The notes under the pieces are model-generated. The model ran no database searches. It saw only the letters and a list, made by a program, of their open reading frames with translations, and was not told where the DNA came from. A program made the position numbers and the translations under genes. A stretch of 12,346 bases of DNA from CAYGWP01 sp964353455 (GTDB lineage Bacteria; Planctomycetota; Phycisphaerae; FEN-1346): positions 1 through 12,346 of the forward strand of contig CAYGWP010000418.1 in assembly GCA_964353455.1 (NCBI GenBank). Direction: 5' to 3'. The first letter of the stretch is position 1, and the number at the start of each line of letters is the position of its first letter. Positions 6,559 through 12,346 of this stretch are shown piece after piece.

Positions 6559-7689
6559 TCAACCTTGTGAATGCCGCGATTCGCCGCAGGCATCCATCGC
6601 CCGCTCAGCAGCATGGGTGTCGCACGCCAGCGACGTGCAGCACGGCTTGGCCCGCGCGCCGGGGAATCGCCGGTACACCCATCGCACGAGCGAGAAGGCA
6701 AGGAAGACGGCGAGCATCACCGCCCCGGCCGCAAGGACCGGCGGCGGCAGGAGTTCGTGGACCTCCGCAGGCATCACCTTGACGTTGAGCGCCCCGACCG
6801 CCAGGTCCAGGGCCGCCCCGAAGACGAGGCTCATCACGGCGATTGTGCCGACATAAACCGCCGCCGACGCCTTCCCCAGCATCCTTGACACAACGAGGAT
6901 CGTGGCCAGGTTCGTCGCCGGCCCCACAAGGAGGAACACGAGGGCCGCACCCGGGTTCAGCCCTTTCGCTATCAGAACCGCCGCCAGCGGCGTGGAGGCC
7001 GTCGCACAGACGTACAGCGGCAGCCCGATCGCCAGCATCACCAGCATAGATGCCCACGGGTTGCCCAGGTACCGCTCGAAGAAGTTGTCCGGGACGATCG
7101 CGCCGACGAGGGCGGCCAGCGCAAGGCCCACCGCCAGGCTCGGGCCGAGGTCATCCCCCATGTCGAAGAGGACGAAGTTCCAGAACCGGCTCCAGCGAGT
7201 GGGCTTGTGGACGTGCTCGCAGTCATTGGAGTTGCAGATGGTGCACGCGGGTCCTTCGACGACCGGCGGCGGGTCCTTCCGGTCAAGCATGATCTCGGCG
7301 AACCCGGCCGCCATCGCCGTGACCACTGCCGCAACCGGACGCACAATCGCCATCACCGGCCCGATAAGGGCCCACGTAACGGCGATGCTGTCGATGCCCG
7401 TCTCAGGCGTCGAGATAAGGAACGAAACGGTCGCCCCCCGCCCCGCGCCCTTGCTCCTGAGGGCGCACGCCGCAGGCAGGACGCTGCAACTACAAAGCGG
7501 CAGCGGCGCCCCGATGAGCGCCGCCTTGACGACCGACCCGAACCCGCGCCCGCCCAGGTGCCGGACCATCCACTCGCGGGATACGAAGAGGTGAATCAGC
7601 CCCGCCGCAACGAGGCCGAAGATCACGTATATGCCCGCCTCGTAGAGCATCCCCCACGCGGCGTCAAGTATCTGGCCGATGATGTCCAT
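6559..7689 (-). CDS. SO_0444-type Cu/Zn efflux permease (ArsP/DUF318-like)
   Basis: This 376-residue integral membrane protein belongs to the ArsP/DUF318 permease superfamily and looks like the SO_0444 Cu/Zn efflux group. Its two homologous halves carry the family signatures: PLPLCSCSVLPAA with Cys66 and Cys68 in the first half, and PLYVCATASTPLAAVLIAKG with Cys228 in the second, followed by LVGPATN (254-260). I see about eight hydrophobic segments. The loop between the halves (about 137-165) holds a metal-binding-like cluster, Cys149, Cys152, Cys157, His159 and His161. The C-terminal tail adds Cys350, Cys351, Cys356, His359, Cys368 and His373, which may also bind metal. Predicted role: export of soft metals across the inner membrane. 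No metalloregulator gene is adjacent. It is the first gene of the leftward cluster and is divergent from the 7917 gene. The ATG start is preceded by AAGGA about nine bases upstream. Substrate could instead be an organoarsenical. Confidence 0.8.
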   Translation of the reverse strand: MDIIGQILDAAWGMLYEAGIYVIFGLVAAGLIHLFVSREWMVRHLGGRGFGSVVKAALIGAPLPLCSCSVLPAACALRSKGAGRGATVSFLISTPETGIDSIAVTWALIGPVMAIVRPVAAVVTAMAAGFAEIMLDRKDPPPVVEGPACTICNSNDCEHVHKPTRWSRFWNFVLFDMGDDLGPSLAVGLALAALVGAIVPDNFFERYLGNPWASMLVMLAIGLPLYVCATASTPLAAVLIAKGLNPGAALVFLLVGPATNLATILVVSRMLGKASAAVYVGTIAVMSLVFGAALDLAVGALNVKVMPAEVHELLPPPVLAAGAVMLAVFLAFSLVRWVYRRFPGARAKPCCTSLACDTHAAERAMDACGESRHSQG

Positions 7690-7705
7690 TCCTTCAGTTC
7701 CTTCG

Positions 7706-7729
7706 TCAGGCCCGCGGGCCTGATATCAG
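7706..7729. promoter_or_regulatory. Overlapping palindromes upstream of the permease, possible operator
   Basis: A perfect 18-bp palindrome TCAGGCCCGCGGGCCTGA (7706-7723) overlaps a perfect 10-bp palindrome CTGATATCAG (7720-7729), 17 to 40 bp before the permease start. The position would suit an operator or a leader hairpin regulating the permease. A third imperfect palindrome, GGGGTCCGCGGCCCC, lies at 7753-7767. No adjacent regulator gene supports operator function, so a dispersed repeat is an equal possibility. Confidence 0.35.
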
Positions 7730-7849
7730 TCAATTCGCCTCTGATTATTCTAGGGGTCCGCGGCCCCAAGATACAGAGCGTAATTGCAGGGCGACGGCCC
7801 GCTGAGACTGGACCACTACTCTGGCCGCGACACTCGCCGTGAAATGCTC

Positions 7850-7877
7850 TTGACCCGCCCGCCGGGGGGCTTATCAT
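7850..7877 (+). promoter_or_regulatory. Probable sigma-70-type promoter for the 7917 gene
   Basis: TTGACC (7850-7855) and TATCAT (7872-7877) are separated by 16 bases and lie 40 bp before the ATG at 7917. Both hexamers match the consensus at five and four to five positions. This would drive the secreted protein and probably the isomerase gene that follows at once. The rest of the divergent gap 7690-7849 contains the palindromes noted separately and no convincing promoter for the permease. Confidence 0.5.
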
Positions 7878-7916
7878 CCAGGCGGCATCTCGCTGCCACT
7901 GGGAACAGGCGGGCAC

Positions 7917-9461
7917 ATGCGATTCGGCCAGACAACGTTTCCGGCGGTCCTTGCGGCCATCCTCGCTTCGGCGTCGGCCGGCGCACTGGCCGCAGACCCG
8001 CAGAAGACCTTCGAGGAAGTCTTCGGCAAGGAGGCCAGGCAAGCGGCCGCCACGCCCGATAAGAGGGACGATGCCGAGTTCGCCGCAAAACTGCTGACCG
8101 CCGGCGATGCCGTCCAGGGCGACCCGGCCTTCCGGGCGGTCCTCTACGAGAAGTCGTACGAGTCCGGCATCCGCGGGCCGCTGGGTTACGCGACGGCCGT
8201 CAAGGCAATGCAGCACCTGGCGGAACTCGACTCCGACCGCAAGGACGAGGCCGACGCCAAACTGCTCGCCGTCTATCAACTCCAGTACAAGGTCGTGCGG
8301 AGCGACGACGACAAGGCCCACACGGGGCTCACGCTCGTGGACCAACTGGTGACCGTGGCCGAGGCCCGCATCCGCGGCGGCGAGTTCACCGAAGCCTCCG
8401 CCCTCTGCCGCCAGGGACAGACCATGCTCGCCGCCATCAAGTCCGACCGCAAGGACCAGGCCCTGGCCCGACTGAAGCGAATCATGGCCCGCCTTGCCGC
8501 CTGCCAGCAGGCAGAGCAACTCAAGGGTCGCCTTGAGGCCGACCCGAAAGACAAGACCGCCGCCACGCAACTGTTCCAGGTGTACTTGGTGGACCTCGAC
8601 AACCCGGCCGAGGCCGCCAAGTACGCGGACCTCGGCACCGATGACATCACGAAGAAGTACGTCCTGGTGGCCGCCATGAAACCGGAGAACATACCGGAGG
8701 CGGCGTGCCAGGAACTCGGCGACTGGTACAAAGACCTCGCCGGCGCGGCGGCCGGCGGGTCGAAGGCGGCGATGCTCGCCAAGGCGCGGTCATACTACGA
8801 GCAGTTCCTCGTGGTGCACCCGGCCGAGGATGTGCCGAGGATGAAGGCCGCGCTGGCCCTGGAGCAGGTCAACAAAGTCCTTGCGGCCATCGGCGGCGGG
8901 CCGAACACCTGGGTGGACCTCCTGAAGATGATCGAGCCGACGAAGGACTGCATCGACGGCCGCTGGTTCCACGTTGACGCCGCCCTGTCGTCCGACAACT
9001 TCGGCAACGCCCGCATCCGCATACGCTACGAGCCGCCCGAGGAGTACGACTTCCAGATCACATTCACGCGCCAGGAGGACGCCGGGCACGTCGGGATCAT
9101 CCTGAACCACCAGGGGACGCTGTTCGGCTTCTTTCTGGGCGGAAGCCAGTTCCCGCGGTCGGGGTTCGCAACCGTCGCGGGGGCCGACACCAGGGCCGCC
9201 AACAACCCGACGGCCCTTGACCTCGCACCCAAAAGCGCCGAGAAGCATACCTGCCTCGTCCAAGTCCGCAAGGAGACCCTGAAGGCCTACGTTGACGGGA
9301 AACTCGTCTCCCAATACAAAACAGATTATAAAGATATGGGAATGCACCCGGCGATGGCGGCGCCGAACCTGCGCCCCCTCGGCCTGGCGACCGGCGGCGC
9401 CACGATCTTCCACAGCGTCAAACTCCTGGAAGTCGCGGGCAAAGGCAAGGCGGTCAGATAG
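7917..9461 (+). CDS. Exported helical-repeat protein with a jelly-roll-like C-terminal domain
   Basis: This 514-residue protein is not of known function. Residues 1-25 form a signal peptide (MRFGQTTFPAVLAAILASAS, ending near A-L-A-A). Residues 27-340 are rich in Ala, Lys, Asp and helices and read like degenerate TPR-type repeats, for example YEKSYESGIRGPLGYATAVK near 77-96. From about residue 350 the composition changes to strands: GRWFHVDAALSSDNFGNARIRIRYEPPEEYDFQITFTR is followed by GHVGIILN and, near the end, LKAYVDGKLV and LGLATGGATIFHSVKLLEV. That pattern resembles the concanavalin-A-like (LamG/DUF1080-like) domains that planctomycete exported proteins often carry and that may bind glycans. 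No catalytic residues can be assigned. The Shine-Dalgarno site is weak (AGGCGGG), although a promoter-like pair lies just upstream. The stop is 13 bp before the isomerase gene, so the two are probably co-transcribed. Confidence 0.7.
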   Translation: MRFGQTTFPAVLAAILASASAGALAADPQKTFEEVFGKEARQAAATPDKRDDAEFAAKLLTAGDAVQGDPAFRAVLYEKSYESGIRGPLGYATAVKAMQHLAELDSDRKDEADAKLLAVYQLQYKVVRSDDDKAHTGLTLVDQLVTVAEARIRGGEFTEASALCRQGQTMLAAIKSDRKDQALARLKRIMARLAACQQAEQLKGRLEADPKDKTAATQLFQVYLVDLDNPAEAAKYADLGTDDITKKYVLVAAMKPENIPEAACQELGDWYKDLAGAAAGGSKAAMLAKARSYYEQFLVVHPAEDVPRMKAALALEQVNKVLAAIGGGPNTWVDLLKMIEPTKDCIDGRWFHVDAALSSDNFGNARIRIRYEPPEEYDFQITFTRQEDAGHVGIILNHQGTLFGFFLGGSQFPRSGFATVAGADTRAANNPTALDLAPKSAEKHTCLVQVRKETLKAYVDGKLVSQYKTDYKDMGMHPAMAAPNLRPLGLATGGATIFHSVKLLEVAGKGKAVR

Positions 9462-9467
9462 AAGGAG
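9462..9467 (+). promoter_or_regulatory. Shine-Dalgarno site deciding the isomerase start
   Basis: AAGGAG directly follows the previous stop codon and lies seven bases before the ATG at 9475. It shows that the isomerase starts there, and not at the in-frame ATG at 9292, which is inside the preceding gene. Confidence 0.8.
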
Positions 9468-9474
9468 CGCGGCA

Positions 9475-10242
9475 ATGCAATTCGGCGTGTGCGCGGCACC
9501 GGAAGACAGCCTCTGGATGAAGGCGGCCGGCGCGGACTTCATCGAGGGGCACGTCCAGAACTTCCTCAGACCCGCGCAGGAATCCTGGCAGCCCTCGGTT
9601 GACCTGAAGGCCCTGCCCCTCCCCATCGCCGCCTATAACTGCTTCCTGCCGGGCGACCTGAAGGTGGTCGGCCCCGCGGTGGACCTGGCGCGCCTGAAGG
9701 CGTACGCCGAGCGGGCCTGCGAGCGGGCGCGGGCCGCAGGGTCCGCCATCATCGTCTTCGGTTCCGGCGGGGCGCGCAACATCCCCGACGGCTGGCCGCG
9801 CGACAATGCCCAAGAGCAACTCGTCGCCGCCATGCGCATCGTCGGACCGCCCGCCGCCGCAAACAGCATCACCATCGTCATGGAGCCCCTCAACCGCGGT
9901 GAGTCCAACATCATCAACTCCGTGACAGAGGCACTCACTTACGTGAAGCGCGCAGCATGCCCCGGCGTCACTGTGCTCTGCGACTTCTACCACATGGCCC
10001 TGGAGAACGAGCCGCTCGAGAACCTCGATGCCGCGCGCGGCCTGCTGGACCACGTGCACATCGCCGAGCCGAAAGGCCGCATCGCCCCCGGACCCGGCAT
10101 GACCGATTACCGCCCCTTCTTCCGGAAACTCAAGGGCATCGGCTACGACGCCCGCATCAGCCTTGAGTGCAAGTGGGAGGACATCCGCAGGCAACTCGCC
10201 CCGACCCTTGAGTTCCTCCGCCGCGAGTGGCGGGCCGCGTGA
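9475..10242 (+). CDS. Sugar phosphate isomerase/epimerase-like TIM barrel
   Basis: This 255-residue protein belongs to the xylose-isomerase-like TIM-barrel / AP-endonuclease-2 superfamily, whose members isomerise or epimerise sugars and related polyols at a divalent metal site. Expected metal ligands are visible in order: Glu137 in IVMEPLNRGES, Asp170 and His173 in CDFYHM, His195 in HVHIAEP, and Glu231 in ISLECKW. Length is slightly below the usual 260-290. No signal peptide is seen, so it should be cytosolic. AAGGAG seven bases before the ATG and a 13-bp gap from the preceding exported protein indicate an operon. A second member of the same superfamily follows after a 204-bp gap holding a large inverted repeat. 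The specific substrate cannot be read from sequence; catabolism of polysaccharide-derived sugars is a reasonable guess given the neighbouring secreted glycan-type proteins. Confidence 0.85.
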   Translation: MQFGVCAAPEDSLWMKAAGADFIEGHVQNFLRPAQESWQPSVDLKALPLPIAAYNCFLPGDLKVVGPAVDLARLKAYAERACERARAAGSAIIVFGSGGARNIPDGWPRDNAQEQLVAAMRIVGPPAAANSITIVMEPLNRGESNIINSVTEALTYVKRAACPGVTVLCDFYHMALENEPLENLDAARGLLDHVHIAEPKGRIAPGPGMTDYRPFFRKLKGIGYDARISLECKWEDIRRQLAPTLEFLRREWRAA

Positions 10243-10265
10243 CGTTTCATTCCGGGGTCATCTGA

Positions 10266-10411
10266 CCGCGGAGGACGCAGAGACCGCAGAGAAAGACAGG
10301 GACAGGTTAAAGAGACAGAGCGCCGCCGCGCCTGGAATGGCACAGTTTTTCTGTTTGGTTTTTGCCCTCTCCTGCCTTATTCTTTCTCCGCGACCTCCGC
10401 GTTCTCCGCGG
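10266..10411. repeat. Inverted repeat with arms of three 9-nt units, between the isomerase genes
   Basis: Two 30-nt arms, 10266-10295 and the reverse complement of 10382-10411, agree at about 25 of 30 positions. Each arm is made of three tandem 9-nt units of the form NCGCRGAGR followed by AAG: left CCGCGGAGG, ACGCAGAGA, CCGCAGAGA; right (reverse complement) CCGCGGAGA, ACGCGGAGG, TCGCGGAGA. Weaker symmetry continues outward, with GTTTC at 10244-10248 mirrored by GAAAC at 10418-10422, so the whole element may span about 10243-10425. The 86 bases between the arms show no open frame of note. It fills nearly all of the 204-bp gap 10243-10446. It looks like a non-autonomous MITE-like or REP-like dispersed element and would fold into a long hairpin if transcribed. 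Confidence 0.7.
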
Positions 10412-10436
10412 TAAAACGAAACTTCAGAAAGAAACG

Positions 10437-10440
10437 GGAG
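10437..10440 (+). promoter_or_regulatory. Shine-Dalgarno site of the second isomerase
   Basis: GGAG lies six bases before the ATG at 10447, immediately after the inverted-repeat element. It supports the chosen start and shows that translation of this gene does not depend on the first isomerase. No convincing promoter is seen between the element and this site. Confidence 0.6.
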
Positions 10441-10446
10441 CGGACT

Positions 10447-11268
10447 ATGATCAGGCTAAGCGGCTTTGCGGATGAGATCGGGCCGGACCCCGAACTCCAG
10501 ATTAAGACCCTCGCAGGCGAGGCGATAAAGTTCCTCGAACTCCGCGGCGTCTGGGGGAAGAACGTCCTCGACCTCTCCGAAGACCAGCGGAAGGACTTCC
10601 GCAAGCGCCTCTCCGATGCCGGCATCGGCGTCTCGTGCATCGGGTCGCCCATCGGCAAGGTCCGCATCGACGAGCCGTGGCCGGACCACGTCGCGCGGTT
10701 CAGGGTCGCCCTTGACGCCGCCGAGTTCTTCGCCGCCCCATTCATCCGCCTCTTCAGTTACTACCCGCCGCAGGGCGGCAAGATAGCCGACCACCGCGAC
10801 GAGGTCATCCGCCGGATGAACGAGCAGGTCGCCATCGCAAAGGGCCGCATGGTCAAGCTCCTCCACGAAAACGAAAAGGACATCTACGGCGAGAAGACCG
10901 ACGGCTGCGACGACATCGCCAAGAGCGTCCCCGGAATGGACCTCATCTTCGACCCGGCGAACTTCGTCCAGGCGGGCGTCCGGCCCATAGATGCGTGGAA
11001 GGTCCTCAAGGACCGCGTCGTGTACTTCCACATCAAGGACGCCATGCTGGCCGACGGCAAGGTCGTCCCGGCGGGCGAAGGCGACGGCTGCATCGAGGAG
11101 GTCCTCCGCGACGCCATCCTGAAGCGCAAGTATGACGGGTTCCTCTCGATGGAACCCCACCTTGCCGCCGCCGGCCAGTTCTCCGGCTTCAGCGGCCCGG
11201 ACCTGTACAAGAAGGCCGTCCAGTCCCTGAAGCGGATCCTCGATAAACTCGGCGTGAAATATCAGTAA
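10447..11268 (+). CDS. Sugar phosphate isomerase/epimerase-like TIM barrel
   Basis: This 273-residue cytosolic protein is a second member of the xylose-isomerase-like TIM-barrel superfamily. It has a full set of family motifs: HENE at 140-143, DPANF at 169-173 (Asp169), HIKD at 195-198, the small GEG turn at 210-212, and EPH at 236-238. Glu141, Asp169, His195 and Glu236 are the likely metal ligands or catalytic residues. Length is typical. It shares little direct similarity with the 255-residue protein upstream beyond the fold, so the two are probably successive enzymes or act on different sugars rather than a recent duplication. Its TAA stop sits at the foot of a strong hairpin shared with the convergent PHP gene. 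The 204-bp gap before it with an inverted-repeat element suggests that its expression could be partly uncoupled from the upstream pair. The precise substrate is unknown. Confidence 0.88.
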   Translation: MIRLSGFADEIGPDPELQIKTLAGEAIKFLELRGVWGKNVLDLSEDQRKDFRKRLSDAGIGVSCIGSPIGKVRIDEPWPDHVARFRVALDAAEFFAAPFIRLFSYYPPQGGKIADHRDEVIRRMNEQVAIAKGRMVKLLHENEKDIYGEKTDGCDDIAKSVPGMDLIFDPANFVQAGVRPIDAWKVLKDRVVYFHIKDAMLADGKVVPAGEGDGCIEEVLRDAILKRKYDGFLSMEPHLAAAGQFSGFSGPDLYKKAVQSLKRILDKLGVKYQ

Positions 11269-11310
11269 ACAGTTAACCCCCGGTGAATACACCGGGGGCT
11301 AACTACTGTT
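11268..11310. terminator. Bidirectional hairpin terminator between convergent genes
   Basis: CCCCCGGTG (11277-11285) pairs perfectly with CACCGGGGG (11290-11298) around the loop AATA. The stem continues through TTA (11273-11275) with TAA (11300-11302), and, after a 3-nt bulge, AACAG (11268-11272) with CTGTT (11306-11310). The stop codons of both convergent genes lie at its edges (TAA at 11266-11268 on plus, TAG at 11299-11301 on minus). There is no long T-run after it, so termination may be by a strong structure rather than a classical intrinsic signal. Confidence 0.75.
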
Positions 11311-12192
11311 GCGCTTCGCCAAGCGTGCCTTCATCCTCTCGACCAGCGTGTAGTGTATCGCCATCGACCCGCGCCCCAGACCCAGGTGGACGCCCCCGTC
11401 GTCGCGCCCGTGCCAGTCGGTGCCGCCGGTCTCCACGAGGCCCAGCCGCTCGGCCGCCGCCTTGTACCGCCGGCCCAGGTTCACCGTGTGGTCGGGGCTG
11501 GCGGTCTCGACGCCGTCGAGGCCGGCGGCCGCCAGTTTCTCGATGTACGCGTCGGTCTCGCGCGGCGAGAACCCCAGTTGCCGCGGGTGCGCCAGGACCG
11601 CCAGCCCCCCTGCCCGACGCACCGTCTCGATCGCCGCCTCGGGCGTGACGTGCGGCCGCGGCACGAACGCCGGCCGGTCGCGGCCCAGGTACCGGTCGAA
11701 CGCATCATCCCACGATTTAACATATCCCTTTGCGACCATGACAGCCGCAAAGTGCCCGCGGGTCACCACGCCGTCCTTCACCCGGCCCGCCACCTCGTCC
11801 ATCGTCATGGCCAGGCCCAGGCGATTCAGGCGCTCGAGGATCTTTTCGTTCCGGAACTTGCGGCTGTCGCGGGCCTCAGCCAGCACCTCCCCGAGCGCCG
11901 CATCATCGCAGTCGATGAAGTATCCGAGGATGTGGCACGACCCCGGCTCAAACTCCGCCGAGATCTCGACGCCCGCGATGACCTCGACGCCGCATTCCGC
12001 CCCCGCCGCCACTGCCTCCGCCACGCCCGCCACCGTGTCGTGGTCCGTGATGGAGACGGCCTTCAGGCCCACCTCGGCCGCATGGCGCACGACCGCCGCC
12101 GGCGAAATCGCCCCGTCGCTCGCGCTGGAATGCACGTGCAGGTCCACCAGGTCCGGCTGAGGGGCCTTGCGGATCCGCCGATAACGCTTCAT
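11299..12192 (-). CDS. PHP-domain phosphoesterase (TrpH/YciV-like)
   Basis: This 297-residue cytosolic protein has a complete PHP metal-dependent phosphoesterase domain. Related proteins act as 3',5'-nucleoside bisphosphate phosphatases or 5'-3' RNA/oligonucleotide exonucleases (RNase AM). Metal ligands are visible: His19 and His21 in DLHVHSSASDG, Asp26, Asp50 and His51 in ITDHDT, Glu76 in AGVEIS, His87 in SCHILGYF, His202 in VLAHPRQLG, and Asp259 with His261 in GGTDWHG. An insertion of about 100 residues between His87 and His202 is helical, as in YciV-like enzymes. The start at 12192 was chosen over the ATG at 12309: GGAG lies five bases before it, the domain begins at once, and the 39-residue extension would run through a palindromic repeat. 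It is a single gene converging on the isomerase gene. No regulator is seen. The exact substrate, nucleotide or RNA, is inferred only from the family. Confidence 0.88.
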   Translation of the reverse strand: MKRYRRIRKAPQPDLVDLHVHSSASDGAISPAAVVRHAAEVGLKAVSITDHDTVAGVAEAVAAGAECGVEVIAGVEISAEFEPGSCHILGYFIDCDDAALGEVLAEARDSRKFRNEKILERLNRLGLAMTMDEVAGRVKDGVVTRGHFAAVMVAKGYVKSWDDAFDRYLGRDRPAFVPRPHVTPEAAIETVRRAGGLAVLAHPRQLGFSPRETDAYIEKLAAAGLDGVETASPDHTVNLGRRYKAAAERLGLVETGGTDWHGRDDGGVHLGLGRGSMAIHYTLVERMKARLAKRNSS

Positions 12193-12197
12193 CTCTT

Positions 12198-12201
12198 CTC
12201 C
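12198..12201 (-). promoter_or_regulatory. Shine-Dalgarno site fixing the PHP gene start
   Basis: The minus strand reads GGAG five bases before the ATG at 12192. The site and the immediate start of the PHP domain decide between this start and the much longer frame opening at 12309. Confidence 0.65.
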
Positions 12202-12260
12202 GTGGCTGATGGCGGCCCGTACAGTACTTCCGGGCGGGCGAGGCGTCAAGGGCGAGTCCC

Positions 12261-12322
12261 GTAGGGTGGTCGCCGCGGCGACCACGCGGACATGAAGCGG
12301 TGCGTGCAAGCACGCACCCTAC
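12261..12322. repeat. Nested palindromic element upstream of the PHP gene
   Basis: An outer pair GTAGGGTG (12261-12268) and CACCCTAC (12315-12322) frames two inner palindromes: a perfect 20-bp palindrome GTGGTCGCCGCGGCGACCAC (12266-12285) and a hairpin with 9-bp arms GGTGCGTGC (12299-12307) and GCACGCACC (12310-12318) around AA. Single-stranded, it could fold as a cruciform-like three-way structure. It lies 69 bp upstream of the PHP gene start, in the 154-bp non-coding right edge of the window (12193-12346), where I see no gene and no clear promoter. It is probably a dispersed REP-like repeat. Confidence 0.7.
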
Positions 12323-12346
12323 GATTCTTTCGGCCACCCGCCGAGG

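Noticed and set aside
7623..8570. 315-codon minus-strand frame overlapping the divergent gap
   Set aside because: Antisense to the start of the exported helical protein and through its promoter region; Arg/Gly-rich with no domain.
10266..10411. CRISPR array suggested by short G+C-rich repeats
   Set aside because: The 9-nt units are contiguous, without spacers, and occur as inverted arms, unlike CRISPR repeats.
11353..12264. 303-codon plus-strand frame opposite the PHP gene
   Set aside because: The opposite strand carries a full set of PHP metal ligands; this frame is rich in Arg, Pro and His and is a shadow.
12193..12309. N-terminal extension of the PHP protein to the upstream ATG
   Set aside because: The extension passes through the palindromic repeat, has no conserved features, and the internal ATG has a good Shine-Dalgarno site right before the domain.
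1..12346. tRNA, rRNA or riboswitch in the gaps
   Set aside because: I saw no cloverleaf with conserved T-loop bases, no rRNA core sequence and no recognised riboswitch core in any gap; the structures present are simple palindromes.

Overview
The window looks like a chromosomal stretch of a G+C-rich, Gram-negative-type bacterium, most likely a planctomycete (Planctomycetota) or a close environmental relative. This is inferred from the protein types: secreted TPR plus zincin-like proteins, a secreted beta-propeller of GH32/GH43-like character, a secreted helical protein with a jelly-roll-like tail, and sugar-phosphate-isomerase-like TIM barrels. The left edge starts almost exactly at a gene start; the right edge is non-coding.

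Layout: (1) 3-403 (+): an intact HicB-type antitoxin followed, with a 4-nt ATGA overlap, by a hicA toxin reading frame that loses HicA similarity after about 27 residues. (2) 345-7689 (-): five co-directional genes. In transcription order they are an SO_0444-type Cu/Zn efflux permease, a lipoprotein HtrA/DegP protease with an intact His-Asp-Ser triad, an HtrA-like two-PDZ protein in which all three catalytic positions are lost, a TPR plus gluzincin-like protein whose HExxH reads HExxQ, and a secreted beta-propeller predicted to act on or bind carbohydrate. The three protease-related genes are closely spaced, have good Shine-Dalgarno sites and all carry export signals, so they look like an envelope quality-control group. 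(3) 7917-11268 (+): a secreted repeat/jelly-roll protein and two TIM-barrel isomerase/epimerase-like enzymes. (4) 11299-12192 (-): a PHP-domain phosphoesterase. It converges with the last (+) gene on a shared strong hairpin terminator.

Between and even inside these genes lie several strong palindromic elements of different sequence: 2047-2090, 3316-3374, 4882-4961, 7706-7729, 10266-10411 and 12261-12322. The one at 3316-3374 lies in frame in the 5' end of a gene, encodes much of its signal peptide and resembles a bidirectional intrinsic terminator. The one at 10266-10411 has arms built from three 9-nt repeats and separates the two isomerase genes.

I found no RNA genes, CRISPR array, insertion sequence with a transposase, or clear defence island. 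The points most worth a second look are the linked loss of catalytic residues in two neighbouring protease-family genes, the palindromic element within a coding sequence, and the orphaned antitoxin beside a broken toxin. No gap without a gene exceeds 300 bases.
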